Assembly: GCF_031179985.1 (NCBI RefSeq)
Contig: NZ_JAPSHJ010000012.1
Span: 1 to 64,000, forward strand
Direction: 5' to 3'
Length of the DNA: 64,000 nt
DNA from: Arthrobacter sp.
Lineage (GTDB): Bacteria; Actinomycetota; Actinomycetes; Actinomycetales; Micrococcaceae
The notes under the pieces are model-generated. The model was not told the DNA's origin and did not search any database. It worked only from the letters and a program-made list of their open reading frames with translations. Shown piece after piece: positions 24,798-34,161 of this stretch (positions are counted from its first letter, which is position 1; each line of letters starts with the position of its first letter). A program made the translations under genes and the position numbers.

Positions 24798-26903
24798 ATG
24801 ACAGAAGTAGTGGACCGCGTCGGCACCAACTCCGCAGGTGTCAGTGCGCCACGGGCGATCGCAGGCCACCCGGCCGTTGATGTTGCAGCGCTGGGCGAAC
24901 AGCTCCTGGGCAAGTGGGCGGATATCCGCAGGCAGGCCCGTGAGCTCTCCGCCCGTTCAGAGCTACACAAAACTGAAGGCCTCACGCACACAGAGCATCG
25001 CAAACGTACTTTCGGCCAGCTCCGTTACCTCGTGGACAACGGCGCAGTCCATCGTGCCTTCCCAGCGTCGCTTGGCGGATCGGATGACCACGGTGGAAAC
25101 ATCGCAGGGTTTGAGGAGCTGGTGACGGCGGATCCGTCGCTGCAGATCAAGGCCGGTGTGCAGTGGGGCCTCTTCGGTTCCGCAGTGATGCACCTGGGCA
25201 CTGAGGAGCACCACCGCAAATGGCTGCCCGGCATCATGAACCTGGACATTCCCGGCTGCTTTGCGATGACAGAAACCGGCCACGGCTCGGACGTCGCCAG
25301 CATCGCCACAACTGCCACCTACGAGCCTGCTACCCAGGAATTCGTGATCGACACGCCGTTCAGGGCAGCCTGGAAGGACTACATCGGCAATGCGGCCATC
25401 GATGGCCTGGGTGCCGTGGTGTTCGCCCAGCTGGTGACTTTGGGCGTCAACCACGGGGTTCACGCGTTCTATGTCGACCTGCGTAATCCTGACACCAAAG
25501 AGTTCCTTCCCGGCATCGGTGGTGAGGACGACGGCGTTAAGGGCGGGCTCAACGGCATCGACAACGGCCGTCTCCACTTCTCCGTGGTCCGGATCCCCCG
25601 TACAAACCTCCTGAACCGCTATGGAAACGTCGACGTCGACGGGACCTACTCCTCTCCCATCGCCAGCCCGGGCCGCCGGTTCTTCACGATGCTGGGAACC
25701 CTGGTCCAGGGACGGGTGTCCCTTGATGGGGCCGCCGTGGCAGCCAGCAAGGTTGCCCTGAAGACGGCCATCCAATACGCCACAGAACGGCGCCAGTTCA
25801 ACGCCTCCTCCCCCACCGAGGAGGAGGTGCTGCTGGATTACCAACGGCACCAGCGCCGTCTGTTTACCCGCTTGGCAACCACCTACGCCGCGAGCTTTGC
25901 CCACGAACAGCTGCTGCAGAAATTCGACGACGTTTTCTCCGGAGCTCACGACTCCGACGGGGACCGCCAGGATCTGGAAACCCTCGCCGCTGCCCTCAAA
26001 CCCTTGAGCACGTGGCACGCGCTGGACACCCTGCAGGAATGCAGGGAAGCCTGTGGCGGGGCCGGCTTCCTGATTGAAAACCGCTTTGCGTCACTGCGGG
26101 CAGATCTCGATGTCTACGTCACGTTCGAGGGTGACAACACTGTCCTGTTGCAGCTTGTTGCCAAGCGGCTCCTCGCCGACTACGCGAACGAATTCCGCAA
26201 CGTGGACTTCGGCGTGTTGGCCCGGTACGTTGTGGGCCAGGCGGCCGACGTCGCGATCCACCGCACCGGCCTGCGCCAGGTGGCGCAGTTCGTGGCTGAC
26301 ACCGGATCACCCCAGAAGGCGGCCATAGCGCTTCGGCATGAAGAGGGCCAGCGCGCATTGCTGACCGAGCGCGTCCAATCGATGGTCGCCGAGGTGGGGT
26401 CAGCGCTCAAGGGTGCCAACAAATTGCCCCAGCACCAGGCCGCGGCAGTTTTCAACCTCCATCAGGACGATTTGATCGATGCTGCACAGGCCCATGCCGA
26501 GCTGCTCCAGTGGGAGGCGTTTACGGAAGCACTCAGCCAGGTAGCTGATCCGGGCACTAAAACTGTGCTTACCTGGCTTCGTGATCTCTTTGGCCTCTCG
26601 CTGATAGAGAAGAACCTTTCCTGGTACCTGATGAACGGCCGGCTGTCCATGCAGCGCGGACGCACTGTGGGCGACTACATCAACCGGCTGCTTATCAAGA
26701 TCCGCCCCCACGCGCTGGACCTGGTTGACGCCTTCGGCTACGGCCCCGAGCATCTGCGTGCAGCCATTGCTACAGGCGCTGAGCAGACCCGCCAGGACGA
26801 AGCCCGCGACTATTTCCGGGCGCAGCGGGCCTGCGGGCGGGCACCTGTTGACGAGAGAGCCATCCTCGGCCGCCAGTCTGCTGGAAAGCCAACGCAGAGC
26901 TGA
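24798..26903 (+). CDS. Acyl-CoA oxidase/dehydrogenase-like flavoprotein (FadE5 position)
   Basis: The 701-residue protein has an acyl-CoA dehydrogenase core, with AMTETGHGSDVAS binding FAD, YATERRQFN, CREACGGAGF and the catalytic Glu444 in TFEGDN. An additional 200-residue helical C-terminal region follows. That size and pattern fit acyl-CoA oxidases (ACOX) better than ordinary dehydrogenases. The place in the cluster is that of fadE5 in M. tuberculosis, whose product is shorter. If it is a true oxidase, it would pass electrons to O2 and make H2O2. It starts 54 bases after the TetR gene and probably shares its transcript. Confidence 0.9.
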   Translation: MTEVVDRVGTNSAGVSAPRAIAGHPAVDVAALGEQLLGKWADIRRQARELSARSELHKTEGLTHTEHRKRTFGQLRYLVDNGAVHRAFPASLGGSDDHGGNIAGFEELVTADPSLQIKAGVQWGLFGSAVMHLGTEEHHRKWLPGIMNLDIPGCFAMTETGHGSDVASIATTATYEPATQEFVIDTPFRAAWKDYIGNAAIDGLGAVVFAQLVTLGVNHGVHAFYVDLRNPDTKEFLPGIGGEDDGVKGGLNGIDNGRLHFSVVRIPRTNLLNRYGNVDVDGTYSSPIASPGRRFFTMLGTLVQGRVSLDGAAVAASKVALKTAIQYATERRQFNASSPTEEEVLLDYQRHQRRLFTRLATTYAASFAHEQLLQKFDDVFSGAHDSDGDRQDLETLAAALKPLSTWHALDTLQECREACGGAGFLIENRFASLRADLDVYVTFEGDNTVLLQLVAKRLLADYANEFRNVDFGVLARYVVGQAADVAIHRTGLRQVAQFVADTGSPQKAAIALRHEEGQRALLTERVQSMVAEVGSALKGANKLPQHQAAAVFNLHQDDLIDAAQAHAELLQWEAFTEALSQVADPGTKTVLTWLRDLFGLSLIEKNLSWYLMNGRLSMQRGRTVGDYINRLLIKIRPHALDLVDAFGYGPEHLRAAIATGAEQTRQDEARDYFRAQRACGRAPVDERAILGRQSAGKPTQS

Positions 26904-26938
26904 CTCCAACACAGTTCCGGCAATTTGCCGGGCGGACA

Positions 26939-26980
26939 ACGACGGCGCCGCTCCCCTGTTGAGGGGAACGGCGCCGTCGT
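26939..26980 (+). terminator. Strong hairpin terminator
   Basis: ACGACGGCGCCG (26939-26950) pairs perfectly with CGGCGCCGTCGT (26969-26980), and inner CTCCCC/GGGGA extends the stem. It is followed by CGTCGTTTAGCTTTT. It lies 36 bases after the acyl-CoA oxidase-like stop and before the convergent glgA. Confidence 0.85.
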
Positions 26981-27047
26981 CGTCGTTTAGCTTTTACCCC
27001 GACCGGCCGCGCATGTTACGCGAGCCGGGCGAATCAGACGCCTGACT

Positions 27048-28244
27048 TCAGGACAGAACAGAGCGGTAAACCTGAAGGGTGGTTTCCGTGATCGACTCCC
27101 AGGAAAAGTGCTGCTCAGCCCTGAGCCTGCCGGCCTTGCCCATGGCGCGGGCGCGCTGCGGATCCGACACTACCTCGGTAAGGGCTGCTGCAAATTCTGT
27201 TACGAACTTCTCGGGATCCAGTGGGGTTCCAGTGCCGTCAGTGACCTGCTCCAGCTCAACAAGCAGCCCTGTTTCCCCGTGCTGGACAACCTCGGGAATA
27301 CCGCCCGTTGCGCTTGCCACAACCGCGGCACCGCAGGCCATCGCCTCGAGGTTCACGATTCCCAAAGGCTCGTAGATGGAGGGGCAGGCGAAGGCTGTTG
27401 CATGGCTGAGGACCTGGATGAGCTCATGCCGGGGAAGCATCCGCTCCACCAGCACGACTCCGGTGCGCTGTTTCTGCAGTTCCTCGATCAGCCGGGCAGT
27501 TTCCGCTGCGAGCTCGGGCGTGTCGGCGGCGCCAAGGCAGAGGACCAGTTGGACGTCGGCAGGGAGCTTGGCCGCCGCACGAAGCAGATATGGCACGCCC
27601 TTTTGGCGGGTGTTGCGCCCCACGAACACCACACTCGGCAGCTCAGGATCAATGCCCAGGGCCCGAATGGCATCGGTGCCCTCGTCCCGGCTCCACAGGC
27701 TGACATCGATGCCGTTGTGCACCACCTTGACCTTTCCAGGATCAACGTCCGGGTAGCTGCGCAGGATGTCCTGGCGCATACCTTCAGACACAGCGATGAT
27801 GGCGGCGGCGGCCTCGTAGGCAGTCTTTTCCACCCACGAGGACAATGCGTAGCCTCCGCCCAGCTGCTCGGCTTTCCAAGGGCGCAACGGCTCGAGGCTG
27901 TGGGCGCTGAGTACGTGCGGGATACCGTGCAACAGTGATGCCAGATGGCCTGCCATGTTTGCATACCAGGTGTGCGAATGCACCAGGTCCGCACCCGCAA
28001 TGTCCGGGACTATCCGCAGATCGACGCCCAGGGTCTGGACGGCAGCATTAGCACCCCCAAGATCGTCCGGGACGGAGTAGGAGGTCACTCCGGCACCGTG
28101 GTAGTCGGTGTCCCGCGGAGCTCCGAAGGCCCGCACCTGAAGATCCACGTGCCGGGCCAGCACGCGGCTCAGTTCAGCCACGTGGACTCCGGCGCCGCCA
28201 TAGATCTCGGGCGGGAATTCTTTGGTCACAATGTCTATACGCAC
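27048..28244 (-). CDS. glgA: Glycogen synthase / maltose-1-phosphate synthase, actinobacterial type
   Basis: The 398-residue GT4 glycosyltransferase starts with KEFPPEIYGGAGVHV, the ADP-sugar-binding loop, and has the GT-B C-terminal signature with Glu (SIYEPLGIVNLEAMACG). It transfers glucose from ADP-glucose to alpha-glucan or glucose-1-phosphate (GlgA/GlgM branch, like Rv1212c). The start is taken at GTG 28244; a TTG nine bases upstream is less likely. It is divergent from glgC, and the two complete the ADP-glucose route. Confidence 0.94.
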   Translation of the reverse strand: MRIDIVTKEFPPEIYGGAGVHVAELSRVLARHVDLQVRAFGAPRDTDYHGAGVTSYSVPDDLGGANAAVQTLGVDLRIVPDIAGADLVHSHTWYANMAGHLASLLHGIPHVLSAHSLEPLRPWKAEQLGGGYALSSWVEKTAYEAAAAIIAVSEGMRQDILRSYPDVDPGKVKVVHNGIDVSLWSRDEGTDAIRALGIDPELPSVVFVGRNTRQKGVPYLLRAAAKLPADVQLVLCLGAADTPELAAETARLIEELQKQRTGVVLVERMLPRHELIQVLSHATAFACPSIYEPLGIVNLEAMACGAAVVASATGGIPEVVQHGETGLLVELEQVTDGTGTPLDPEKFVTEFAAALTEVVSDPQRARAMGKAGRLRAEQHFSWESITETTLQVYRSVLS

Positions 28245-28345
28245 GCTACCCAAGGTAGTCGTTCCCGCTTAACTGTTCTAGTGTGAAGGAGTCCGGGCTT
28301 ACCGGGCTTGTTGGGGAGTGACGAAGGCGTACAGGGAGCGACCAC

Positions 28346-29767
28346 ATGCCGTTGAATAAGAAAGTTTTGGCCATTGTCCTTGCAGGCGGCGAGGGAAACC
28401 GCCTCATGCCGCTTACGGCGGACAGGGCCAAACCCGGGGTTCCTTTTGCGGGCAGCTACCGGCTCATCGACTTTGCATTGTCGAATCTGGTGAATTCCAG
28501 ATACCTGCAGATCGTGGTTCTTACTCAATATAAATCCCACAGCCTTGACCGACATATCTCCGAGACGTGGCGGATGTCCACGCAGCTCGGGAACTACATT
28601 GCTTCGGTGCCGGCGCAGCAGCGCGTTGGCAAGAGCTGGTTCCTTGGCAGCGCAAACGCCATCTACCAGTCCCTCAACCTCATCCACGACGCCAACCCCG
28701 ACATCGTCGTCGTGGTTGGAGCGGACCACGTGTACCGGATGGACTTCGCGCAGATGGTGGAGTCCCACGTCGCCAGCGGGGCCAAAGCCACCGTCGCTGC
28801 CGTCCGGCAGCCATTGAACATGGCCGACCAGTTCGGTGTCATCGAAGTGGACCAGGATGATCCGCGCAAGATTGCGGCATTCGTGGAAAAGCCCTCCAGC
28901 ACTCCTGGCCTGGCGGCTGATCCCACACAGTTCCTTGCCTCCATGGGCAACTACGTCTTCGACCGGGATGCCCTGGTGGACGCACTTCAGGTCGACGCGG
29001 AGCGTTTGGACACCAAGCACGACATGGGCGGGGACATCATCCCCTACTTTGTTGACCGTGGAGAAGCCGGAGTTTACGACTTCACCCTCAACGACATCCC
29101 GGGCTCCACTGAGCGTGACCGTACGTACTGGCGGGACGTGGGTACTATCGATTCGTTCTACGACGCCCACATGGATCTCATCTCGCCCCTGCCTGTCTTC
29201 AACCTCTACAACTCGGAATGGCCCATCTATACCCGCCAGACCGTCTCACCGCCGGCAAAGTTCGTGCGCGGTGAAAACAATGCCGTGGGCACCGCCCTGG
29301 ATTCGATCGTTGCCAACGGCGTTGTGATTTCCGGCGGCATCGTCGAGGGATCCGTGCTCTCCAACGACGTCTACGTGAGCACCGCCAGCCGCGTTCTGGA
29401 TTCGGTTCTGATGGATAAGGTACAGATAGGCGAAGGCGCCGTGGTGAAGCGCGCCATTCTCGACAAGAACGTGAAGGTACCTGCGGGCGCCGCCATCGGG
29501 CTGGACCCCGAACTGGACCGGGCCCGCGGCTTCAAAGTTACTGAATCCGGCATTACCGTGCTCTCCAAAGGCCAGCAGGTTCCGGAACCGGGTGACGATG
29601 AGAAGGCACTGGCTGCAGCAAACCTGCACCTTGTGCCCAATGCTGTGCAGGCTGCGACCGAGAACTACCCGGAGGTCCGGGATTCCGTCAAAAGGGCCGC
29701 CGAGGTCCAGGCAGCCGGGGCAGCCGCACCTGCGCCCGCCAAGGAGTCCGTCACTACGCGTTCCTGA
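28346..29767 (+). CDS. glgC: Glucose-1-phosphate adenylyltransferase
   Basis: GlgC makes ADP-glucose from ATP and glucose-1-phosphate, the committed step of glycogen synthesis. The 473-residue protein has the nucleotide-binding [17 protein letters not shown] motif, the catalytic region [12 protein letters not shown] and the C-terminal left-handed beta-helix with [13 protein letters not shown]. It carries an extra Ala/Pro-rich tail. The gene is divergent from glgA, with about 100 bases between the starts. Confidence 0.97.
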   Translation: MPLNKKVLAIVLAGGEGNRLMPLTADRAKPGVPFAGSYRLIDFALSNLVNSRYLQIVVLTQYKSHSLDRHISETWRMSTQLGNYIASVPAQQRVGKSWFLGSANAIYQSLNLIHDANPDIVVVVGADHVYRMDFAQMVESHVASGAKATVAAVRQPLNMADQFGVIEVDQDDPRKIAAFVEKPSSTPGLAADPTQFLASMGNYVFDRDALVDALQVDAERLDTKHDMGGDIIPYFVDRGEAGVYDFTLNDIPGSTERDRTYWRDVGTIDSFYDAHMDLISPLPVFNLYNSEWPIYTRQTVSPPAKFVRGENNAVGTALDSIVANGVVISGGIVEGSVLSNDVYVSTASRVLDSVLMDKVQIGEGAVVKRAILDKNVKVPAGAAIGLDPELDRARGFKVTESGITVLSKGQQVPEPGDDEKALAAANLHLVPNAVQAATENYPEVRDSVKRAAEVQAAGAAAPAPAKESVTTRS

Positions 29768-29825
29768 AGGACGCCCTACCTGAAGCAGGGCAGGCCGGTG
29801 CTCCTCAGGCTGTAAAATCGGAACA

Positions 29826-31277
29826 ATGAACTCCCCCGATCTGACGCCTGAGGAAATCCAGGCCTGCCTCAAGGTTCTGAACACGATTCACGCCTATGAC
29901 GAAGAGCACCCCGACTATGTCTCGGTGCGCCGCGCCACGGGAAAAATGTTCAAAGCCGTCAAAAGGCACCGCCGGGTCACCAAACGGGATTTGATTTCCG
30001 AAGCAGACCGGGCCGTGATTGCGCAGACTGCAACCGCAGCCCCGGACCGTATCGATGACGAGACCCGGGGCAACAAACTGGAACCTTCCGCCACTGGCAA
30101 AGTGGCAGGGCACCTGATCAGGTCCCGTCCCTGCTACATCTGCAAGCAGCATTACACCCAGGTGGACTCGTTTTACCATCAGCTGTGTCCCGAGTGCGCT
30201 GCTTTCAACCACGGCAAACGGGACGCCAGGACCGACCTCACCGGCCGCAGGGCACTTCTGACCGGCGGCCGGGCGAAGATCGGCATGTACATTGCGCTCC
30301 GGCTCCTCAGGGACGGCGCCCACACGACCATCACCACCCGGTTCCCCAAGGATGCTGCCCGCAGGTTCGCTGCCACGGAGGACAGCGGGGAGTGGCTGCA
30401 CCGGCTCAGAATAGTCGGCATTGACCTGCGTGACCCCTCCCAGGTGATGGCGCTGACGGATTCATTGAACGAAGCCGGTCCCCTGGACATCATCATCAAC
30501 AACGCCGCACAGACCGTCCGACGGACCGGAAACGCCTACAAGCCCTTGGTGGATGCTGAGGACGAGGCCCTGCCTGTTGCGCTGGAAGCCGCCAACGGCG
30601 GCCCCGAGCTTGTCACCTTCGGCCACGCCCATGACAAACATCCGCTGGCGTTGGCAAGCAGTGTTCTGGAGCATCCAGTCCTTGCCGGTGATGCCATTAC
30701 GTCCCTTGCACTCTCCACCGGTTCAGCGTCATTGGAGAGGATCGCATCAGGAACAGCGATCGACGCCGGTGGCCTGGTTCCCGACCTTGCGACCATCAAC
30801 AGCTGGACCCAGGTGGTGGATGAGGTGGATCCGCTGGAAATGCTTGAGGTTCAGCTCTGCAACGTCACGGCGCCCTTCCTGCTCGTGAGCAGGCTCCGTG
30901 AAGCTATGAAGCGGTCCACGGCACACCGTAAGTACATCGTGAACGTCTCCGCGATGGAGGGGCAGTTTTCACGTGCCTACAAAGGTCCCGGCCATCCCCA
31001 CACAAACATGGCCAAGGCTGCTCTGAACATGATGACCCGCACCAGTGCTCAGGAAATGCTGGACACGGACGGCATTCTGATGACTGCAGTTGATACGGGC
31101 TGGATAACGGATGAGCGCCCTCACTTCACCAAAGTGCGCTTGATGGAGGAAGGGTTCCACGCACCCTTGGACCTGGTGGACGGCGCCGCCCGTGTGTACG
31201 ATCCCATCGTGATGGGCGAGAACGGGGAGGACCAATACGGCGTCTTCCTCAAGGATTACCGGCCCAGTCCCTGGTAA
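29826..31277 (+). CDS. Zinc-ribbon plus degenerate SDR fusion protein
   Basis: The 483-residue protein has an N-terminal basic helical region, a four-Cys zinc ribbon (Cys103, Cys106, Cys121, Cys124) and a C-terminal short-chain dehydrogenase fold. The nucleotide loop is LTGGRAKIG (146-153), and NNAAQT and a Ser in VSAMEG are present. The catalytic Tyr of YxxxK is replaced by Thr393 (TNMAK, with Lys397 kept). It probably binds NAD(P) without ordinary dehydrogenase activity. No pathway is evident. It lies 58 bases after glgC. Confidence 0.85.
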   Translation: MNSPDLTPEEIQACLKVLNTIHAYDEEHPDYVSVRRATGKMFKAVKRHRRVTKRDLISEADRAVIAQTATAAPDRIDDETRGNKLEPSATGKVAGHLIRSRPCYICKQHYTQVDSFYHQLCPECAAFNHGKRDARTDLTGRRALLTGGRAKIGMYIALRLLRDGAHTTITTRFPKDAARRFAATEDSGEWLHRLRIVGIDLRDPSQVMALTDSLNEAGPLDIIINNAAQTVRRTGNAYKPLVDAEDEALPVALEAANGGPELVTFGHAHDKHPLALASSVLEHPVLAGDAITSLALSTGSASLERIASGTAIDAGGLVPDLATINSWTQVVDEVDPLEMLEVQLCNVTAPFLLVSRLREAMKRSTAHRKYIVNVSAMEGQFSRAYKGPGHPHTNMAKAALNMMTRTSAQEMLDTDGILMTAVDTGWITDERPHFTKVRLMEEGFHAPLDLVDGAARVYDPIVMGENGEDQYGVFLKDYRPSPW

Positions 31278-31577
31278 CCGCGACATGACGCGCGGGTCAC
31301 TGACCTCTTACTGCAGGAACCGGTAGGGTTGCCATTGATAGTGGGGTGGAACATCAGGGTCAGCGATGTCCGTCGATCCGCCCTTGAATAGCAGGACCAA
31401 CGGCCCTTGTCCGCCAATCCCCCGGTGACCGAGAATTGCAGAGCCGGATGCGGGAACCTTATTGTTTTTTCCATCGGGCGGCGACAATGAAGCCGCATCG
31501 CAGTGCCTTCCGTGAGCCCTTAAGCAGCGGAGGTTCTGTTCACTCGGAGATGGCCAACATGGCCGGACAGAAGGATC
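31278..31577. other. 300-base intergenic region before devR
   Basis: I see no convincing gene on either strand. It presumably contains the devR promoter. I find no clear GGGAC/GTCCC (DosR-type) palindrome and no terminator hairpin. Confidence 0.5.
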
Positions 31578-32285
31578 ATGCTTCCTCGTCAAGACAGCCC
31601 GTCAGAGGCACCAGCCCAGGCCCCGGATCTGATCCGGGTCTTTATTCTCGATGATCACGAACTGGTACGACGCGGCCTGCAGGAACTGCTGGAGGACGAA
31701 GGATTTCTTGTGGCGGGCAGTTCGGGCTCCGCTGTGGAGGCGACCAGACGCATTCCTGCCCTGCGGCCTGACGTCTGCGTTCTTGATGCCAGGCTTCCTG
31801 ATGGCACAGGCATTGAGGTTTGCAGGGACGTCCGCTCAGTGGACCCGACGATCAATTGCCTCATCCTGACAAGTTACGACGACGAGCAGGCCTTGAGAGG
31901 GGCGATCCTGGCAGGAGCCCGGGGGTACGTCCTGAAAGAAATCGGCGGGACGGATCTCATCGGAGCGCTCAGGCGTGCCGCTGCCGGAGAGTCACTTTTC
32001 GAGCAAGGCGTGGTTGCCAGTACGGTTCAGAAACTGGTCTCGGCTTCCCCGCCGGACCCTAATGTGTCCGCGCTGACTCCGCAGGAACAGCGCGTTCTTG
32101 AGCTTGTGGGCGGCGGCCTGACCAACCGGCAAATAGCAACGGAAATGTTCCTTGCAGAAAAAACCGTCAAGAACTATGTCTCGTCCCTTTTGGCCAAGCT
32201 CGGATTCGAACGCCGTACACAGGCCGCCGTATACATCGCCAATAAAACCGCGATGGCCTCTCCCGGGACCAAACCCGGCAGGTAA
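31578..32285 (+). CDS. devR: LuxR-family response regulator DevR/DosR-like
   Basis: The 235-residue NarL/FixJ regulator has a receiver domain (about 18-135) with phospho-acceptor Asp70 (CVLDARLPDG) and Lys in YVLKEIGG. The C-terminal LuxR helix-turn-helix is TPQEQRVLELVGGGLTNRQIA to VKNYVSSLLAKLG. The C-terminal sequence is very like DosR of mycobacteria, which drives the hypoxia/NO dormancy programme. AAGGA lies before the ATG. It converges with devS, leaving 26 bases between stops, instead of being in one operon. Confidence 0.93.
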   Translation: MLPRQDSPSEAPAQAPDLIRVFILDDHELVRRGLQELLEDEGFLVAGSSGSAVEATRRIPALRPDVCVLDARLPDGTGIEVCRDVRSVDPTINCLILTSYDDEQALRGAILAGARGYVLKEIGGTDLIGALRRAAAGESLFEQGVVASTVQKLVSASPPDPNVSALTPQEQRVLELVGGGLTNRQIATEMFLAEKTVKNYVSSLLAKLGFERRTQAAVYIANKTAMASPGTKPGR

Positions 32286-32311
32286 GAGTCCACCCATCAA
32301 ACGGGACTTCA

Positions 32312-34018
32312 TTAGCCGGGCTGTACGGGTACTGACCACTCCAGCCTGGTCCCCGTTCCTTCTCCACTGGAGATCGTGCAGGTGCCGCCCATCAGCTGCG
32401 CCCGGTCCTCCATGTTCGTAAGGCCGTTTCGTCGCTTGAGCTCGGTAAAACCCATACCATCGTCAGCAATGGCAACCACCGCCCGTCCGTCTCGGACAGT
32501 CACCGAGACCTCGATGGATCCCGCACCCGAATGCCGGATGGCATTGCTCAATCCCTCCGAGACCACAGCCACTATGTTGTCCGCAAGTTCCCCAGCGAGA
32601 GAATCAACTGGTCCCCGGATAGTGAGGCCCGGTGAGAAGGGCAATGACTTCGCCGCGCTCATGGCGATTTGACGGACTCTGCTGCTGAGGGGCTCTGATT
32701 CCCCTCCGCTTGTCCTGAGGAAATAGATGGTGTCGCGGAGGCTTCTGATAACCTCATCCAGCTCTCCAGTGATGGCGCGGATGCGTTCGAGTGCCCGGGC
32801 ATCCCCCGTAAAGCGATTAAGGCTCTGGACGCTGAGGCCTGCGGCAAAAAGCCGCTGGATGACGAGGTCGTGCAGGTCCCGGGCAATCCTGTCGCGGTCG
32901 GTGAATACGATCAGCTGCTCCCGGAGCCTATGCACGCGCGCCAGCTCAAGGGCCAGTGCAACATGGGATCCGAACACGGCCCCCATCTCCACATCTGTGC
33001 GGGAATACGGGCCCTGGCCGCCGTCGCGCATCAGCAACAACAGCCCGTGGTGCGCGCCCTGAGTGCTGAGGGCGACGGCCAGGAGCGGGCCTCTTGCTGT
33101 CAGGCTGACAGGGCCAAGCACTTCCGCCGTCTTGTCGAAAACAACGGGATCCCCGCCGTGCAGCACGCCTTCCAGCTTCTTCACGTCGAGTTCAAGCCGC
33201 TTGCCCTGGTACTGGGCGGAATGCTTTCCTGCGGCTCCCGCCACAATGTATTCGGAGCCATCCTCCGAGGGCGCAGCGATGATAGCCAGTACCGATCCGG
33301 ATTCGTGGAGGGCCCGGTCGGCGATGGGATCCAGGCCTCCAGAGGAATAGTAGTGGTCACTGCCCAACATCAGGCCCGAGACCTCCATGCACGCCTCCAG
33401 CCACAGGGCCCGACGGCGGGCGTCGTCGTAGAGCCGGGCGTTTTCTATCGCCACCCCCGCCGCAGCGGCCAGCGCCATCGCAAGTTCCTCATCCTCGACC
33501 GTGAAATCACCCCCACCGTGCTTCTCAGTCAGGTACAGGTTGCCAAAAACTACACCACGGACCCGTACGGGAACACCAAGGAAGGTCCGCATTGACGGGT
33601 GGTGCTTAGGGAAACCGTAAGCCTCCGGATGTTGCCGGAGGTCGTGGAGGCGAAGCGGGCGCGGTTCCCGGATCAGGAGGCCCAGCACGCCGTGCCCTGT
33701 GGGAAGCGGGCCTATACGGCGCTCCAGCTCGCCGTCGATCCCCACACTGACGAAAGTGCTGAGGGCCTGATTTTCGCCAATGACGCCGAGGGCTCCGTAA
33801 CGGGCCTGGAGGAGACGGCATGCGGATTGGACAACCCGCTCAAGCACGGCATCCAGACTGAGGTCTTCGGCTACAGCCACGACTGCTTCGAGGAGCCCTG
33901 CCATCCGTTCCTGGGACTGGAGAAGCTCGCCCGCCCTGGAAACAAAATCCTTCAGGAGGTCTTCGATCCGAAGGCTGCCTGAAACATATGGCTGGGCGGC
34001 GTCGTCATCCGCGTGCAT
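32312..34018 (-). CDS. devS: GAF-containing sensor histidine kinase DevS/DosS-like
   Basis: The 568-residue kinase has GAF-A (about 55-200), GAF-B (225-365), a HisKA_3 dimerisation domain with His383 (DRIARDLHDLV) and an HATPase domain. His140 in KHHPSMRTFLGVP aligns with what I recall as the proximal heme ligand His149 of M. tuberculosis DosS, and Tyr162 (LYLTEK) with distal Tyr171. It is thus a probable heme-based O2/NO/CO sensor that phosphorylates DevR. The ATG at 34018 follows AAGGA; an upstream TTG is less likely. Confidence 0.93.
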   Translation of the reverse strand: MHADDDAAQPYVSGSLRIEDLLKDFVSRAGELLQSQERMAGLLEAVVAVAEDLSLDAVLERVVQSACRLLQARYGALGVIGENQALSTFVSVGIDGELERRIGPLPTGHGVLGLLIREPRPLRLHDLRQHPEAYGFPKHHPSMRTFLGVPVRVRGVVFGNLYLTEKHGGGDFTVEDEELAMALAAAAGVAIENARLYDDARRRALWLEACMEVSGLMLGSDHYYSSGGLDPIADRALHESGSVLAIIAAPSEDGSEYIVAGAAGKHSAQYQGKRLELDVKKLEGVLHGGDPVVFDKTAEVLGPVSLTARGPLLAVALSTQGAHHGLLLLMRDGGQGPYSRTDVEMGAVFGSHVALALELARVHRLREQLIVFTDRDRIARDLHDLVIQRLFAAGLSVQSLNRFTGDARALERIRAITGELDEVIRSLRDTIYFLRTSGGESEPLSSRVRQIAMSAAKSLPFSPGLTIRGPVDSLAGELADNIVAVVSEGLSNAIRHSGAGSIEVSVTVRDGRAVVAIADDGMGFTELKRRNGLTNMEDRAQLMGGTCTISSGEGTGTRLEWSVPVQPG

Positions 34019-34161
34019 CTCCAACCCCAATTCCTTGCGGGAACAGTGCCCCGCCTCTGGTGCCAGAATACTCCGTGCCGGGTTTCTTGCGGGCCTCCTG
34101 GCACTGTTTTCAGTGCGCCAGACTGATGCGGGGACGCCGGCCGGGCTTTGCAGCGGACGAG

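Noticed and set aside
25000..26018. Long minus-strand open frame inside the acyl-CoA oxidase-like gene
   Set aside because: The opposite strand encodes clear flavoprotein motifs; this frame has none.
31256..31498. 80-codon minus-strand frame before devR
   Set aside because: There is no ribosome site or family resemblance, and the composition is like translated intergenic DNA.
31278..31577. Possible DosR-type binding box upstream of devR
   Set aside because: Only loose GTCCG/GGAC-like pieces were seen; no two-fold symmetric box could be supported.
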